DNA from: Eucalyptus grandis
Lineage: Eukaryota; Streptophyta; Magnoliopsida; Myrtales; Myrtaceae
Assembly: GCF_016545825.1 (NCBI RefSeq)
Contig: NC_052619.1
Coordinates: 1,875,501-1,939,500, forward strand
Direction: 5' to 3'
Length of the DNA: 64,000 nt
Made by a program: the position numbers and the translations under genes. Positions 50,101-63,500 of the stretch are shown here, piece by piece; positions within the stretch are counted from its first letter, which is position 1, and the number at the start of each line of letters is the position of its first letter. The notes under the pieces are model-generated. The model was given only the letters and a program-made list of their open reading frames with translations. It was not told the DNA's origin and did no database searches.

Positions 50101-52068
50101 AATTCCGCCCGCTTTTCGGCCGTTGATTTCGGAAGGTGATGCTTCCGTTAAAGTCCAATTGTCATTTTTCTTTTGTTTTTTCTTGTTGCCATCGCACCTT
50201 TTCATGCTGAAAAAAGAGGATTGCTGACGGAGGAGGCATTTACATTTTGGTGGGGCAGGCTAATCTCCATCGTTCATTTGTGACGAAACAATGAGCGCCG
50301 TCGGATAAGGCAAGTGAAATCCAACTGGAAAGCGCACTTCGTGTGGAGAAATTACAACTTAGAAACTTCAGCCAGTGACTACTACAAATTACCCCCAGAT
50401 ACGGAAAAAGTTCACCGAGTACTTGCCTAAATTCTTACCGATAAGTAAAGGGGGAGTCTTATATTCGAAGTTGAGAAATTACAACTCATCGTGAACAAAA
50501 AATTTACTTGTCACATTCCAACTTACTTAGGATGTTGATCAATTTTTAACTAATTACAGAAATATTTACGTCACTTTTAAGTTACGAAATTACTAAAAAG
50601 TTTAGACAAACCATAGAGCATTACAGGAGCGAGCTTACTTTCATAGTCATGAAAGTAACTTTTATACATATCAAAGTTCTATTATTTTTGGTAGATTTTG
50701 ATATAGGAAAGTAGCAAATCATATAGAGGTGCAATATGTAATACGGTTAATAACTTTTTAATCACTTGTAACATTCGTATTCGAATTAGCTTATAGTGAA
50801 TGAGGTCAGTGAAATTTATTAGGCTCAACGACTTCTTCCATGGAAAATTAATGTAGATAGTGACTTTCATCTCATTGCCATGTTCGTAAGTGATTAGTGA
50901 TATTAATATATATTGAAATAACTTTGTATATACTTCATGTCGTAAACCTTTTATTAATATGGTTTTTGAAGACTCACGTAACAAATCGACCATGATCGAA
51001 ATTTTTTTTGGGCAAGTAAAAAAATTCGTACGCGCAACTGGAATGTAGAAATTTCTGACATTTTTTTATTTTATCTCCTTGTGATTTTTGCTTTCCTTTC
51101 TCTTTTGGCCAGATTTGATTTGTTTCTTAAAGACCACTCACCTTTGACAAACCTTTTCTAAAAAGGAAGAAAGAACACCCACTTGATGACAAAGAAAAAG
51201 GTTGCAACCCTTTGAGAGATTTTAGTAATTCGGATTTGGGTTAAAGGAAGCCACACTCAATCGCCATCACAAAAGAACAATATATCCTACATCCGTTGCT
51301 TACGTTGCGTATTGTCTAACCGAGCAAAAGCAGAAGCTCTTGCCTATCCCGTACAAACCAAACAACCTCACGTATCGTTCAAATAGGTCGCATTACTAGA
51401 TCTTACCTTCAACGTAGAACTTGAAATTATGTTATAATAATAACATTTTTCTAGTAAAGAAAGTGATCTTCGTTGCACGTCGAAGTTAACTCAGCAAGTC
51501 GAAGCAGATGGTCGGGACCTGATTCAATTAGCATCGACCGATGACATTACAAAGCGTAAACTCGTCTTGATTTCACACGATCTAGTGCACTGTCGCTTTT
51601 GCTTTGACTTTCTCCTCAATCTGTTCCTGTCCTGGAGATTTACAGATTGACTATGGAGTCACGAACAGAACAGTTGGCATAAAATAAGCACCAGCTTTCC
51701 CTATCGACAGGGACCTAATCATTCCACACACAGTCCAATGCACATGCACTTTCACGGTGGCGCAGTGACAGTGCAAAACCCAATAAACAAATTCTCATCA
51801 CGAACTCCAGGAAGTGATCCCAATGGCCAGAGCTCCTCCACAGCCTCAGAATCCTCCAAAATCCACTCCAGCAGCATCCATTCCCTCGAAATGGAGCGAC
51901 CCGTGATTCACTGAGCAGCCAAAAAGTCAAATTCCTTCTTGCCCGTCTCTTTCCTGGCCCATCACGTTCTCCCCATCTCTACCGAACTTCCTCCTCCTCT
52001 GCTTTTCCCCTGCTTCTTGCTTCTTCCGCACCCTGTCTCTGCAACTTGAATGAACTGCTGCTGCCGCC
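50101..52068. other. Intergenic and OSCA1-like 5' flank
   Basis: No gene seen. The last ~100 bp are pyrimidine-rich and lead into the ATG context GCCGCCATGGCC, consistent with a 5' UTR. Confidence 0.45.
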
Positions 52069-55000
52069 ATGGCCACTCTGGAGGATATTGGGGTGTCGGC
52101 GTTCATCAACATAGCCAGCGCCTTCGCCTTCCTACTGGCGTTCGCGCTGCTCAGGATCCAGCCCCTCAACGACCGGGTCTACTTCCCGAAATGGTACATC
52201 ACCGGTTCGAGGACCAGCCCGCGGTCCCGGAACTTCGTGGGCAAGTTCGTCAACCTCAGGGTCACGACGTACTTGACCTTCTTGAACTGGATGCCCCAGG
52301 CCCTGAAGATGAGCGAGGCCGAGATTATTAGCCACGCCGGTGTCGACTCCGCCGTCTTTCTCAGGATTTACACTCTTGGGTATGGACTGGTTCTCCGTGA
52401 AATTTCGAACTTTTTGTCGAGGATGTCTCGCATTTTGTGTAAAGCCTGGATTTTTGTGGTGCAGTTTTGGATAATTAACTGAATTGTGACGGGAGAATCA
52501 CTTCAATCCCCGTGAATTCCCCTTTTTGTGATCGTGACTTTTATTTTCCCCCTTTTTTTTTTTTTTAATTTCTTTTTTATTTGCTGGGTTCATATTTGCT
52601 GGTCGTTTTCTTGCTTGGTGAGTACAAAATGGACCCTTAGTGGACTAGTGCGGAAGTTTAGAGCTGCTTGTTGTGGCAATGAAATTTGTCTAAAATGCAT
52701 GCACACAATCACGCCTTTCTTTCGCTTTGATTGTTCACTATTATGATGTTCGAACTTCGAAGGACTGGTAATTATTTAACTTTCTTATGTAATGTCGGGC
52801 GGCTCGTCTGCCTGCTTTCAGTTTCTTACAAGAGTTCTTAGCCTACGACAGTGGTGATTACTCATAGTCATGTTTGTCAGATTTGGAGGGATATGTTGTT
52901 TTCAGTAATTGCGAGACCACAATTCAGTTGATTTCAGGATTTTAAGTTATATTTTGTGTGGAGTTGCTGAACTTTTTTCTCATGCCATCGGTATCTTAGT
53001 AGCTGCTACAAGTCATGGTCAATGTAAATGTTAGAATATAAATCTTGCTCTGGTTATGACCTGTTGGTGAAAAATGCAAATCTATTGATGGATAATTCTA
53101 GTCTTCTGCAATTTTTGAACTTTACTAATGGACCATCGTGGTTGCTTTGGAAGAGATACATTTACATGGATGCATACATGTGTTCACTGTGTTATAACAA
53201 TTTCCAGTTTTGCTCGAGACAGTCTTAGAGCATCTTGTAGAAAAAGAGAAAAGAAGGAAATAGAAGACCTAGTTATCCTTCTCCTGAAGGAACTGTGGGA
53301 CTATTTAGCTCATCTTTTGATGACCATATACCATTTATGGTCTAAGCATCCCCAGAGATGGTCATAGCAGTTAGTTGTGTAAACTATAAGTTTTTTCATA
53401 TTATTTTAACTGAAATTTTTTCACTTCGATCTGGCAGCTTGAAGATTTTTGTGCCAATTACAGTGGTTGCCCTCTTGATTCTTATACCAGTAAATGTATC
53501 AGATGGGACATTGTCTTTCCTGAAGAGAGATTTGGTTACAAGCAACATTGATAAGCTATCAATATCAAATGTTCGTCCTCAGTCAATAAGGTAAGCATAC
53601 TTTCTCCTGCAGCAGAGATAGCTACTGTTCATAAGAACGCGTTACACAACACCAGCTGACAAAATAATAAGGTTGAGTAATTTATACTGCTTGAAGATAA
53701 ACATGATAGCACGAATTTTCTTCCCTTGTGAGTGCTAATTTGTTTAATAAAGGTTGCACTTGTCTCACAAAACTTTGTTCCTCATTCTCTTGCCTCCAAA
53801 AAATTTCAACGATAACATTGCAGCATTCTATTTTCAGGTTCTTTGTTCACATAGGATTGGAGTACTTGTTCACTCTATGGACGTGCTTCTTGTTATTCAA
53901 GGAGTATGATATTGTAGCTTCTATGAGGCTGCGTTTCTTGGCTTCACAGCGGCGCCGTGTTGAGCAGTTCACAGTGAGTTGAACTCTAACCACATTCTGT
54001 GGAAGTATATTGGAGCTCAAAATTCCTAGAAGCACAATGAAGGACTTTGGATATTTGTGTGAAAATCGTATTAGAGATGAAAGACTCATTTTTGTAGTTA
54101 TTTGTACCACTTTTGATAAGAAGCGGATTCTGTAAGAGGCAAAAAGAGGGTGTGAAAGATCACCTGGAAACCAAAGAGGTCACCGGATGAAAAAGCTGAA
54201 CTGTTCCTCATATTTTCTAGCTGAGGGGATTTTGCTGAAAAATATCTTTTGCAGGTAGTGGTTCAAAATGTGCCTCGTTCTTCTGGCAAGTCAGTCTCAG
54301 ATTCCGTGGAGCATTTCTTCAAAACTAATCACCCAGAACACTATCTTTGTCACCAGGTAAAGGATGCTTATTGGGGACTCTTCAATAAGTTATTTTTACT
54401 TTTATATAGCTTGAAATGCTTCTGAGAAAATTCATTTGGTTGTAAATATATGAGGAGAAGTTGATGTCTTTTATTTTTCCTTTTGGCTTGTGGGCGCATG
54501 AGATGTTTATGTCATTAAATAGTGCTGAGGTTCTAAACATTTCAGGCAGTGTATAATGCAAATAAATATGCTGTAATTGTGAGAAGAAGACACAGGCTCC
54601 AGAATTGGCTTGATTACTATCAGCTTAAGTTTGAGAGGCATCCTGAGAAGAGACCAACGAGCAAGGTATCTCTTTTCATAAGCTAGGCTTTGTTATTTTT
54701 TGATTTTTTTTTTCGGTCATAAGGCTAGGCTTTGTTCGCATGGTTTCTTGGGCACATGCCCCTGCACTTACATACAGACACACTTGATCTGAGCCTAAAT
54801 GCCGAGAAAGGTTTCCACACAGAAACACACTCCTTCAGCTGTACTCCTCTGTAATTGTGCCTGGTATAGTAGCTGGTTTAAGATTTCAGAATAGCTTGTC
54901 CAAGAATTTAATCCTACAATTTTTTTTCGAATCTTATTCCCAGATTGGTTTTTGCGGGCTCTGGGGTGAACGAGTAGATTCAATTGACTACTACAAAGAA

Positions 55001-58000
55001 CAGATCAAGATTCTTGACAAAAGAGTAAGACATGATCTGGATTGAACATCACACTGCGAATTCCGGCTGTCATTTTAATCTGCTCTACCTTTGGAATCAG
55101 TTTGTTGATTTAGGGCAGCACTAGGTCTTCCAATATTCTCAATTGAATTCTTTTAATCGTATCAATTTGTTCTATTTTACTTGCTTCCTTTGTCAGATGG
55201 CCGTGGAGCGTGAAAAAGTTATTAAAGATCCAAAGTCCATTCTACCAGTTGCTTTTGTTTCCTTTAATTCAAGATGGGGGGCTGCAGTTTGTGCACAGAC
55301 ACAGCAAAGCAAGAATCCCACCTTATGGTTGACAAACTGGGCTCCAGAACCTCGGGACATCTTTTGGAAGAACTTAGCTATACCATTTGTTTCACTGACC
55401 ATTAGGAAACTTGTGATATCCCTGTTGGTGTTTGCTCTGGTGTTCTTTTACATGATACCGATTGCATTTGTGCAATCTCTTGCCAATTTGGAGGGTCTAG
55501 AAAGAGTTGCTCCTTTCCTCAGACCTGTGATCGAACTGTAAGTATATTACAGGACCCATGAGTTTACCTATTAAACCACAGAATAGACTGTTTACCTCTT
55601 GAAAATGCAATTTTGGTAATTTCTTCATTATCGACTGAAAGTGAGAGTTGTCTCTAGTTTCTGAAAGGGGAAATGAGATTCGTAGCTGCAATTGTCATGA
55701 AGGTTCCTGCCTGTTCGCACGTTTATCCTTACATCTTACATTGGACTTGCAGGAAATTTATCAAGTCATTCTTACAAGGTTTCCTCCCTGGTCTAGCCCT
55801 TAAGATGTTCTTGTACATCCTTCCTACAGTACTGGTGATCATGTCAAAGATTGAGGGGTACATTGCAATATCGACATTGGAAAGGAGGGCTGCTGCAAAG
55901 TACTACTACTTTATGTTGGTTAATGTCTTCTTGGGAAGCATTATTACTGGAACAGCTTTTCAGCAGCTGCATTCTTTCATGCATCAGTCAGCTACCCAGT
56001 AAGATTACATCATTTGATTTTTGATGCTAGTTGCCTGTGCATATTGTCTCAGATACTCCTGCTCATAATTTCCATGTAGACCTCTGTGTCAGTGTCAATT
56101 CAACCAGTCTATTCTCTCATTTAATTCAGTGGATATTGGACCATCTCTCTAATTTAGTTGAAGCATTTATCACTTGTTACTGCAAACAAGTCATGGATGA
56201 AGGAGTTTCAAGTTTTTACCCAGTAGTTTTAGCATTTACTGTTACAGATTCTTTCCCTCTTCTTGACTCTGGAGCATTTCTGAATTTTCCTTTGGTTAAG
56301 TAATTTGAATTTGATGTGTCAAAGGAAACTATAATTCTCATGTGATGTATTTATGAACACAGTTATGCCGACCCAGCTGAGACTTAATCACATGCATACA
56401 AATGCGTATGCATAAGCACATACTCCCAGACATAAGCATGCATGCGTGCACCCACATACACTTTCCTTGGCAGTATTCTAGTTTGTGAGACACTTGTCGT
56501 ACCTTCCCTTGCAATAGCTTTCATTATTTTTCCATACAATGTCTTTTCTTTCTAATGGGGTTTGCTTGTATTATTTGTATTAGTCTTTTCTTTTCCTGGT
56601 TCTATGTTTACAGTCTCAAAGTTTGGTAGATTCTCAGTAGTAACCAATAAGATGCTGATATGAGTGAAATAGGGAAGAATTCTTCTTACTGCTTTGCAGT
56701 GCATATTAAATGGTATGTTCTTATGAGATGTAAGTCATACCTGACCGTTGTTGGTGCATTTTATCCCCAAGAACTTAATTAGTTTTTACTTTTTTTTTCT
56801 GCCATAAGAAGAATTTTCTATGGAGTTTTCATCATGTTTCAGGATACCGAGGACCATTGGGGTGTCAATACCAATGAAAGCTACTTTCTTTATTACCTAC
56901 ATAATGGTTGATGGTTGGGCTGGGATTGCTGCCGAGATTCTCCGTTTAAAGCCATTGGTCCTATACCACCTCAAGAATATGTTTTTGGTGAAGACTAACC
57001 GCGACAGGGAGAGGGCCATGGACCCTGGAAGTGTAGAGTTTCCAGAGACTCTCCCAACCCTCCAATTGTACTTTCTTCTGGGAATTGTTTATGCTGTGGT
57101 TACTCCAATTCTTCTTCCTTTTATTCTGGTGTTCTTTGCCTTGGCATACTTAGTCTACCGTCATCAGGTCAGTTAGTCCCTGAATGCTTTGCGTTCCCGT
57201 GACATGTCTTCATTGAGTTATTTTATTTGTGTTAAAGTCCCCCACTTTTTAGGTACAACAAGCTTGGTAGAGCGTAGAGCATAATAAACTGGAACTGCCT
57301 AGAGATGGCAATTGTTTGGAAGCTAAATTTTCTTGGGAAATGATACAGGATAAGTTATGAGGCTCAGCTTTAGAACTGGTTTTTATTTTATCTGATTCTA
57401 ATATGTAAGTTGGTAACTGCCGGAACTTAAATTCAATGATAGCAAATGAAACTTGTTCCATCTCATCTTTAGTCTCCTTACTTTTTAAGTTGGAGCAATC
57501 CGCTGTTGTATTAATAGGTGATCTGTTTGCAGATAATTAATGTCTACAATCAGCAATATGAGAGCGTTGCTGCATTCTGGCCCCATGTTCACAGCCGCAT
57601 TATTGCAGCCTTACTGATATCTCAACTTCTGCTAATGGGGTTGCTCAGTACCAAAGAAGCTGCTAATTCAACTCCTTTGCTTGTTGTATTACCGGTATTC
57701 ACGTTGGCATTCCACAAGTATTGCAAGCATCGGTTTGAACCTGCCTTTAGGAGGCATCCGCTCGAGGTAATTCCCCAGTGTTCCCTACTGGTCATTTTGG
57801 ATAACAGTCTCATACTGACTGTTCCCTACTGGTCATTTTGGATAACAGTCTCATACTGACTCCATCCATTATCTTCAGTTCTTCAGGAATTCATGTCGAT
57901 GGTGAAGTATTTTTTTCTTTTCTTTTTCTTAATCATGATATCCTCCACAGGAAGCAATGGCAAAAGATTTAGCAGAACGAGAAGAAGAACCGAACCTGAA

Positions 58001-58220
58001 CTTGAAAGCATACTTAGCTGACGCGTACCTGCACCCAATTTTCCGGTCATTTGCATCGGAGGAAGAGGAAGTAGTTCAAGTCAGAGCAGACAAGCACCAA
58101 TCTCCTGTAGCCAGCCCTTCTGGGAGTGAACTTAGCTCGCCCTCACCTCCTCATCATGCTTATCGCTATGAAGTTAATACACAACATTACTACTCTTATC
58201 ATTATGAGGCTGAGCCTTGA
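52069..58220 (+). CDS. OSCA1: OSCA1-type hyperosmolality-gated Ca2+-permeable channel
   Basis: Eleven exons: 52069-52379, 53438-53590, 53838-53973, 54255-54356, 54546-54665, 54944-55024, 55197-55537, 55753-55998, 56843-57167, 57533-57766 and 57951-58220. They total 2319 bp or 772 residues, the length of Arabidopsis OSCA1.1. OSCA/TMEM63 proteins are dimeric plasma-membrane channels opened by membrane tension; in plants they pass Ca2+ on osmotic stress. The N-terminus MATLEDIGVSAFINIASAF holds the first span; RPQSIRFFVHIGLEY marks later N-terminal spans (about residues 100-180). A cytosolic RNA-recognition-like region follows (about 195-360, with VVVQNVPRSSGKSVSDSVE). The channel domain (about 365-640) is rich in membrane segments, and the tail ends YHYEAEP, as in OSCA1 members. 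The start has a strong context (GCCGCCATGGCC). Which OSCA1 paralogue it is cannot be told. Confidence 0.95.
57780..57861 (+). repeat. 41-bp perfect tandem duplication in OSCA1 intron 10
   Basis: Units at 57780-57820 and 57821-57861 are identical and begin 13 bp after the exon-10 donor. The donor itself is not duplicated. Confidence 0.93.
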
Positions 58221-60555
58221 AGCAGCAGGTCCTCTTCTGCTCACTTATGAAAGCCTAACCTATTTTTTCAATCTTGTAACAATCTCTCTGTCCAATATAA
58301 TTACTTAGCGTTGAAGTGACTTTTTTTCCTTTTTGTAGTTTCCTTGTTTGTATTTGTTCTTCTGTGTAAATTCGAGTGAAGGTAACTTTCTGTCAAACTC
58401 TGATGAACACGAAGATCCTGTAGATTTTTGTTGTCTTTTCTTTTGCTTCATAGTTAGTCGTTTGACAAAAATGTAAACGGTTGGAACTCTTTGCGGCAAG
58501 GCATTATGATTTATCATGATATATTCTCGTCCTGCTCATTTTATCGTTCGTTATTCGTTTGAAGTGTGGTAGCTGAACCTATTTTATGTTTGTTAGGACT
58601 CGAGTACATTATTCCTAGTCTTCTAGCACGTTTAATCCTGATCTGTGCTTGCTTTGGCTAGCCGTTCCACAGAAGCGTTTGCCCCCTTCTCAGCTACGTT
58701 TCAACACAACGAATGGGCTAAATTACCATCGTATGCATATCCATGGACTTCAATCACACTAGCAAAAACAAGCTCCTCCAAACATCAAATATTCATTTCA
58801 GAAGACTTGTCCTTGAACGCCAATATTTTCGTCAAACAGCTTGTTTCAATACCAATGTGCCTTGCTAAGTGTCCAAAATCTAAGAGGTGGCAAAAGGGGT
58901 TATGGACCTATATTTGAAGTCGTATCTGTTAAGTTGGGTGAATTATGAGTAGCTTGAAAAATTATATGGGTTAAAATAGGTCTAATAAAGTAAAACCTCA
59001 AAAAAATGATGGGTCCTATTGGGTTACCAAAGAGTCCAACTTCAAGCCATTAAATCAAAGAGCAATGCCATTCGTGTGCTTGTGCTCGAGTCCACAATGG
59101 CCCCCTAAATTACTTGTTGGCCATGCCCAAGTACTACGGGAACTAGGCTCCCATGCTGGCATCTACTTAAGTCCATGGAGGCTAGGCCTGAGACATTGGT
59201 GCCTATGCCGTGGGACTTAATGGCAAGACTGGGTATTTGGTTTCTACGCCCAAATCACTAGCCCTTGTTCCACATAAGTGAGGCTTAGGCCCCTCAAACT
59301 CGGGCTACGACCATAGTACCCATGTTCGCCTCCACAAAGGTCAGGACTCAGTCCCTAGAGGCTAGGACTGGTTCCACTACGGTGGGCTTGGGTCATAAAG
59401 GCTGGCTCAAGTCCCTTTAGGTTGTGCTTGGAACCTTGTGCCTAGGGAACTTGATTCTCATGCTTGTGTCACAAGTGCTCGATTCTTTGGTAGCTAAGTT
59501 TTGGTCCATAATGGCTAGACCCAAGTTCCTTGAGGCTAAGCTCGAGACCTCAATGTTTGTGCCCATGTCCATAGAAAGCCATGCATGGGATATTGATGCC
59601 CATACCTCTAGTTTCCAGCAATAATGTTTGGGTACTCAACTCTCGCACCCATGTCATTGGCACTTAAATAGGGTCCATCAAGGTGGGGCTTGATCTTCAC
59701 ATATGCATTTTGTAACATGTGATTTCAAGCCCCATTGCATGGGGCATCTTTCAAGGCAGGACATATTAACGTTTTAGTAGACATTATCATGGTCATCTTT
59801 CAAGGAATGTGGATGCAATTCAAAAATGTATAACATGCATTAAAATTAAAGTTGAACTTGCATTATCATGAAGTTGCTCCAAAAGTTGTAGCCACGACCT
59901 TTTGATGTGATGTGGCTTTTGAAGCGTGATGCGAATTGACTTGTAACTACAATACTACCAAAAACAAGTTGAAGTAAAGCCAGAATTATTATTTTGTTGA
60001 CATATCAAACTAATCCCAGGACCAATAAGATTTCCTGAGAACAAGGAGCAACAAGAGATCCGAATTCGTGATCCACCAGAGGGCTCCGAACCACGTGAGC
60101 ATGAAACCTTAGATAAGGCCAACCACCTCCGACTAGCATGTCATCGGTCGGTTTCGGAAATTTCTGATCTTTCCTTCTTGAAGCCCGTTTAGAACCATCG
60201 TGAGATTTTTCTGAACTGGACTGTGACATCGCAATCCGATCCAACCCAATTCGTTTGCACAATGCGGCCCGTTGCAAGGAGGAGTTTTTCACTCCAATGG
60301 CCCCTGGCCACTGGCCACAAGGCCAATGGTATGGTGGCTTTGACAGTGCTGTTCACTGCGAATGCAACTGCCAAGAAGCTGCTGCTGCCTGCTACTGTCC
60401 AAATCTCATCTCCAACGTCTTACCATCATTCTCTGTAGTCCATACAAACTCTCGGGATTCTCCAACCAAGAAGAAGGCCCACAACAAAAAGCAGCCGAAG
60501 AGATGGTTCCTCTCTCCCTCTCAAGAACTCCCCGCCACTTCCTTGCTTTCTTGCC
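58221..60555. other. Intergenic between OSCA1-like gene and PLGG1
   Basis: OSCA1 3' flank, then 59050-59700 made of short degenerate phrases such as CCCAAGT, AGTCCAT and AGGCTAGG, similar in style to 13980-14240. From about 60000 is the PLGG1 upstream region, including several GGCCA-rich words at 60297-60330. No gene or RNA seen. Confidence 0.45.
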
Positions 60556-63500
60556 ATGGCGATCGTCTCGGCCACGCTCCACCACCACCACCACCACCAA
60601 TCGCCCTCCTCCCGTCTTGTCAATCACCACCGCCGACAGCGGGAGGGGGAGCTGCCCTTTCTTCAAGTTCCCTCATTTCGCTTTCTTCCTCCGCAAGGAT
60701 CCAACCGTGTGCGTCGTCGCGGCTCGCTTGTGGGGATGGCCACTCGGGGGATAAGAGTCCCCGTCTGGAGAAGTTGTGCTCGGGAGTCAAAAGCAATTCT
60801 GGGTTCGCTTCCGGGTTCTTGCAAATGGGTGACGAGAAAACGTGCTCGGACCGATCACTCTTGGTGAAGTCGGCGGGTGCAGAGAGTGGTGGCACTTCCA
60901 CCACAATCTCTCAAAAGGTCTCCCCTTTTATTCTTTTCCTAATTCGAGTCGCTTGGCATGTTTTATGGGGTCTCAGCTGGTACGTTTTGGCTTCGTTTTA
61001 CTAAATTTGATCCAAAGAATGTGTCTTTGATGTGAATTATAGGCCCTTGGGGTGGTCCATTTGGTTGTCTCGCTGGGGATAATCCTTGCGATGGATAAAT
61101 ATTTGAAGAATGCGTTTGTCGCGGCGGCGATTAAGTTCCCGAGTGCTCTGTTCGGGATGTTCTGCATATTCTCCGTTCTGGTGATTCTCGATTCGACGGT
61201 GCCCGCCATGGCTGCCGGTTTGATGAGCTTCTTCGAGCCTGCGCTTCTGTTCATACAAAGGTGGCTCCCGCTGTTTTATGTTCCGTCCCTGGTGGTTTTG
61301 CCTCTTGCTGTTAAGGACATACCTGCGGCTTCGGGGCTCAAGATTTGCTTTATATTGGGTACCGCTCACCTTTGATCACCGTGTAGTTGTGTGTTCTTCC
61401 TCTTGCTTGTGTTGTGACTATCTTGTGAAATCTAATGACCTTGGACCAGAGTCTTGCGCCTCTCCAATGGCCTAAGTCTATCGGCATTTTGTGTTTCTGG
61501 GTTCTGTTGTGATTGCCAATGAGTTGGTGCACCATGATGGCACAGTATTACTTCAGTATGCAATATTTCCAGAGCTCTGAAAGAAGCTCTTCATTGATGT
61601 TGTCTTTGTGCAGACAATAGCCCAGAAGAAGGAAGCACAGGATGAAATCACAATCTTCATGCGTAGACTTTCAGACTTTGAGATCATAAGAAAGCTTAAA
61701 TTGCAGTTTGATACGAGAGTTTGCATGAGGATATAATGTAAACTAGGTGGAGAGAAAGGAAAATGCATGGCATCTATATTTTAGTTTGTCTGGATAAGTT
61801 GATTGGTGTCTTGCTGTTGCCAGTTGGGCTCAATAGGTGCATCTTTAAGATAGATATTTTTAACTCTGTAGCTGTTTTTGTTTTCTCTTTTGCAGTTGGA
61901 GGATGGTTGGCTTCACTTTCTGTGGCTGGTTATACTGCGATTACAGTGAGAAAACTTGTTAAGACAGAGATGACGGATGCTGAGCCAATGGCAAAACCAT
62001 CGCCATTTTCGTCACTTGAATTGTGGACTTGGAGTGGTATTTTTGTTATATCATTCATTTCAGCATTTTTGTACCCAACTTCTCTTGGAACCGATGCCAG
62101 AACATGCCTTCCATTCCTCCTGGCATCCACCGTGATAGGCTACATGGTCGGTTCTGGGTAATTTCTGCTACCTATGAGCAAATTTGCATCGTGGAAGTCC
62201 TGCAGGATCTATAGTTTGTTGAAGTATAACTGTTCAAAAGGCCATCTTCACGAGCTTTTCTTTTTTAGGTTGCCATCTGGTGTGAAGAAAATTTTCCATC
62301 CAATTATCTGCTGTGCATTGTCGGCAGACCTGGCAGCATTTGCATTTGGGTACCTTTCAAAGTCTGGATTGAATCCTGTCCTAGGTATTCTGTTTGTAAA
62401 GTCATAACTGTTACTTGGTTTGGATGATTTGCATGAACTGATCAGAAGGTGGTTTGCATACTTCTGCATCATTAAGAACCAACTGACTAGTTGTATCTCA
62501 TGTACACCTCTTTAAAATCTTTTCAGTTTACTTGATGCAATTCTGGCCAAAACAGAATTCATTTGAAGCAGATATGCATAGCCATGTGGCCTTCGTTAAG
62601 GGGGAAAAAAATAATGTCCCATTTGTAAAGTACTTAAGAAGCAGTATCCATCAATCATCCCTATGCCATTACATTCTGTGTATCATGACTTTTTTTATTT
62701 ACATCCTTCTTAGAGAAGATAGAAATTGTTTTCTATATGGATGAAATAAATCAAGTACAATGGCCTTGTGATGTTTGCATAGAATGGCGACTAATTCCAT
62801 CAGCTTGATCTCGCATGGTTCACAATGTCCAGAAATCTGCAAAACTTTCGATCTGATACCTAACATACTTACAGGATATTACCTTACGAAGGCATCTGCC
62901 AATCCTGGAGCTGGTGATATTCTAATGGGATTCTTGGGATCTGTTATTCTCTCCTTCGCATTCTCCATGTTCAAGCAGAGAAAGGTAGCTTATATCTTCT
63001 CATCCAGTACTCAGATTGTGAAATTATCTCAGTTGTAGATTTTGCTGTTATTTTGAGTTGCTAGTTTGGAGCACAGAAAGTGTACAAAGCGGACAGTGCA
63101 GGTTAAACAGTTATTCACTAGGGCAGGAGGAAAACTTCTTGATACAGTGATATTCATGCTATTATTAGCTTTCTTATCTCTAAGAGTTTGGATGTGTAGG
63201 AAACATGAAAAGTTAAAGTTGAAAGAACATTTCATTGGTTGAAATGGAACCATCGTTCCTCCTCGAACTAGCATGTATGCACCAGGTGCTTTGGTGAGAA
63301 ACTGGTCAAGAAAGATGGTTAAATTTTTTTAAACTTCGCTGCTAATTTATATTTCTTCTTCAGACTGATTGCAGTCCACTGATTGGTTATTTGAGAATCC
63401 CTTTCTCTTCTCATTTTGGCTGCAACTACAATCTCCATTCTCTGTTGTTGCAGCTTGTAAAGAGACATGCAGCTGAAATTTTCACGTCAGTCATCGTTGC

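Noticed and set aside
60362..60754. 130-codon plus-strand frame before PLGG1
   Set aside because: Out of frame with the conserved PLGG1 protein and overlapping its first exon; no domain.
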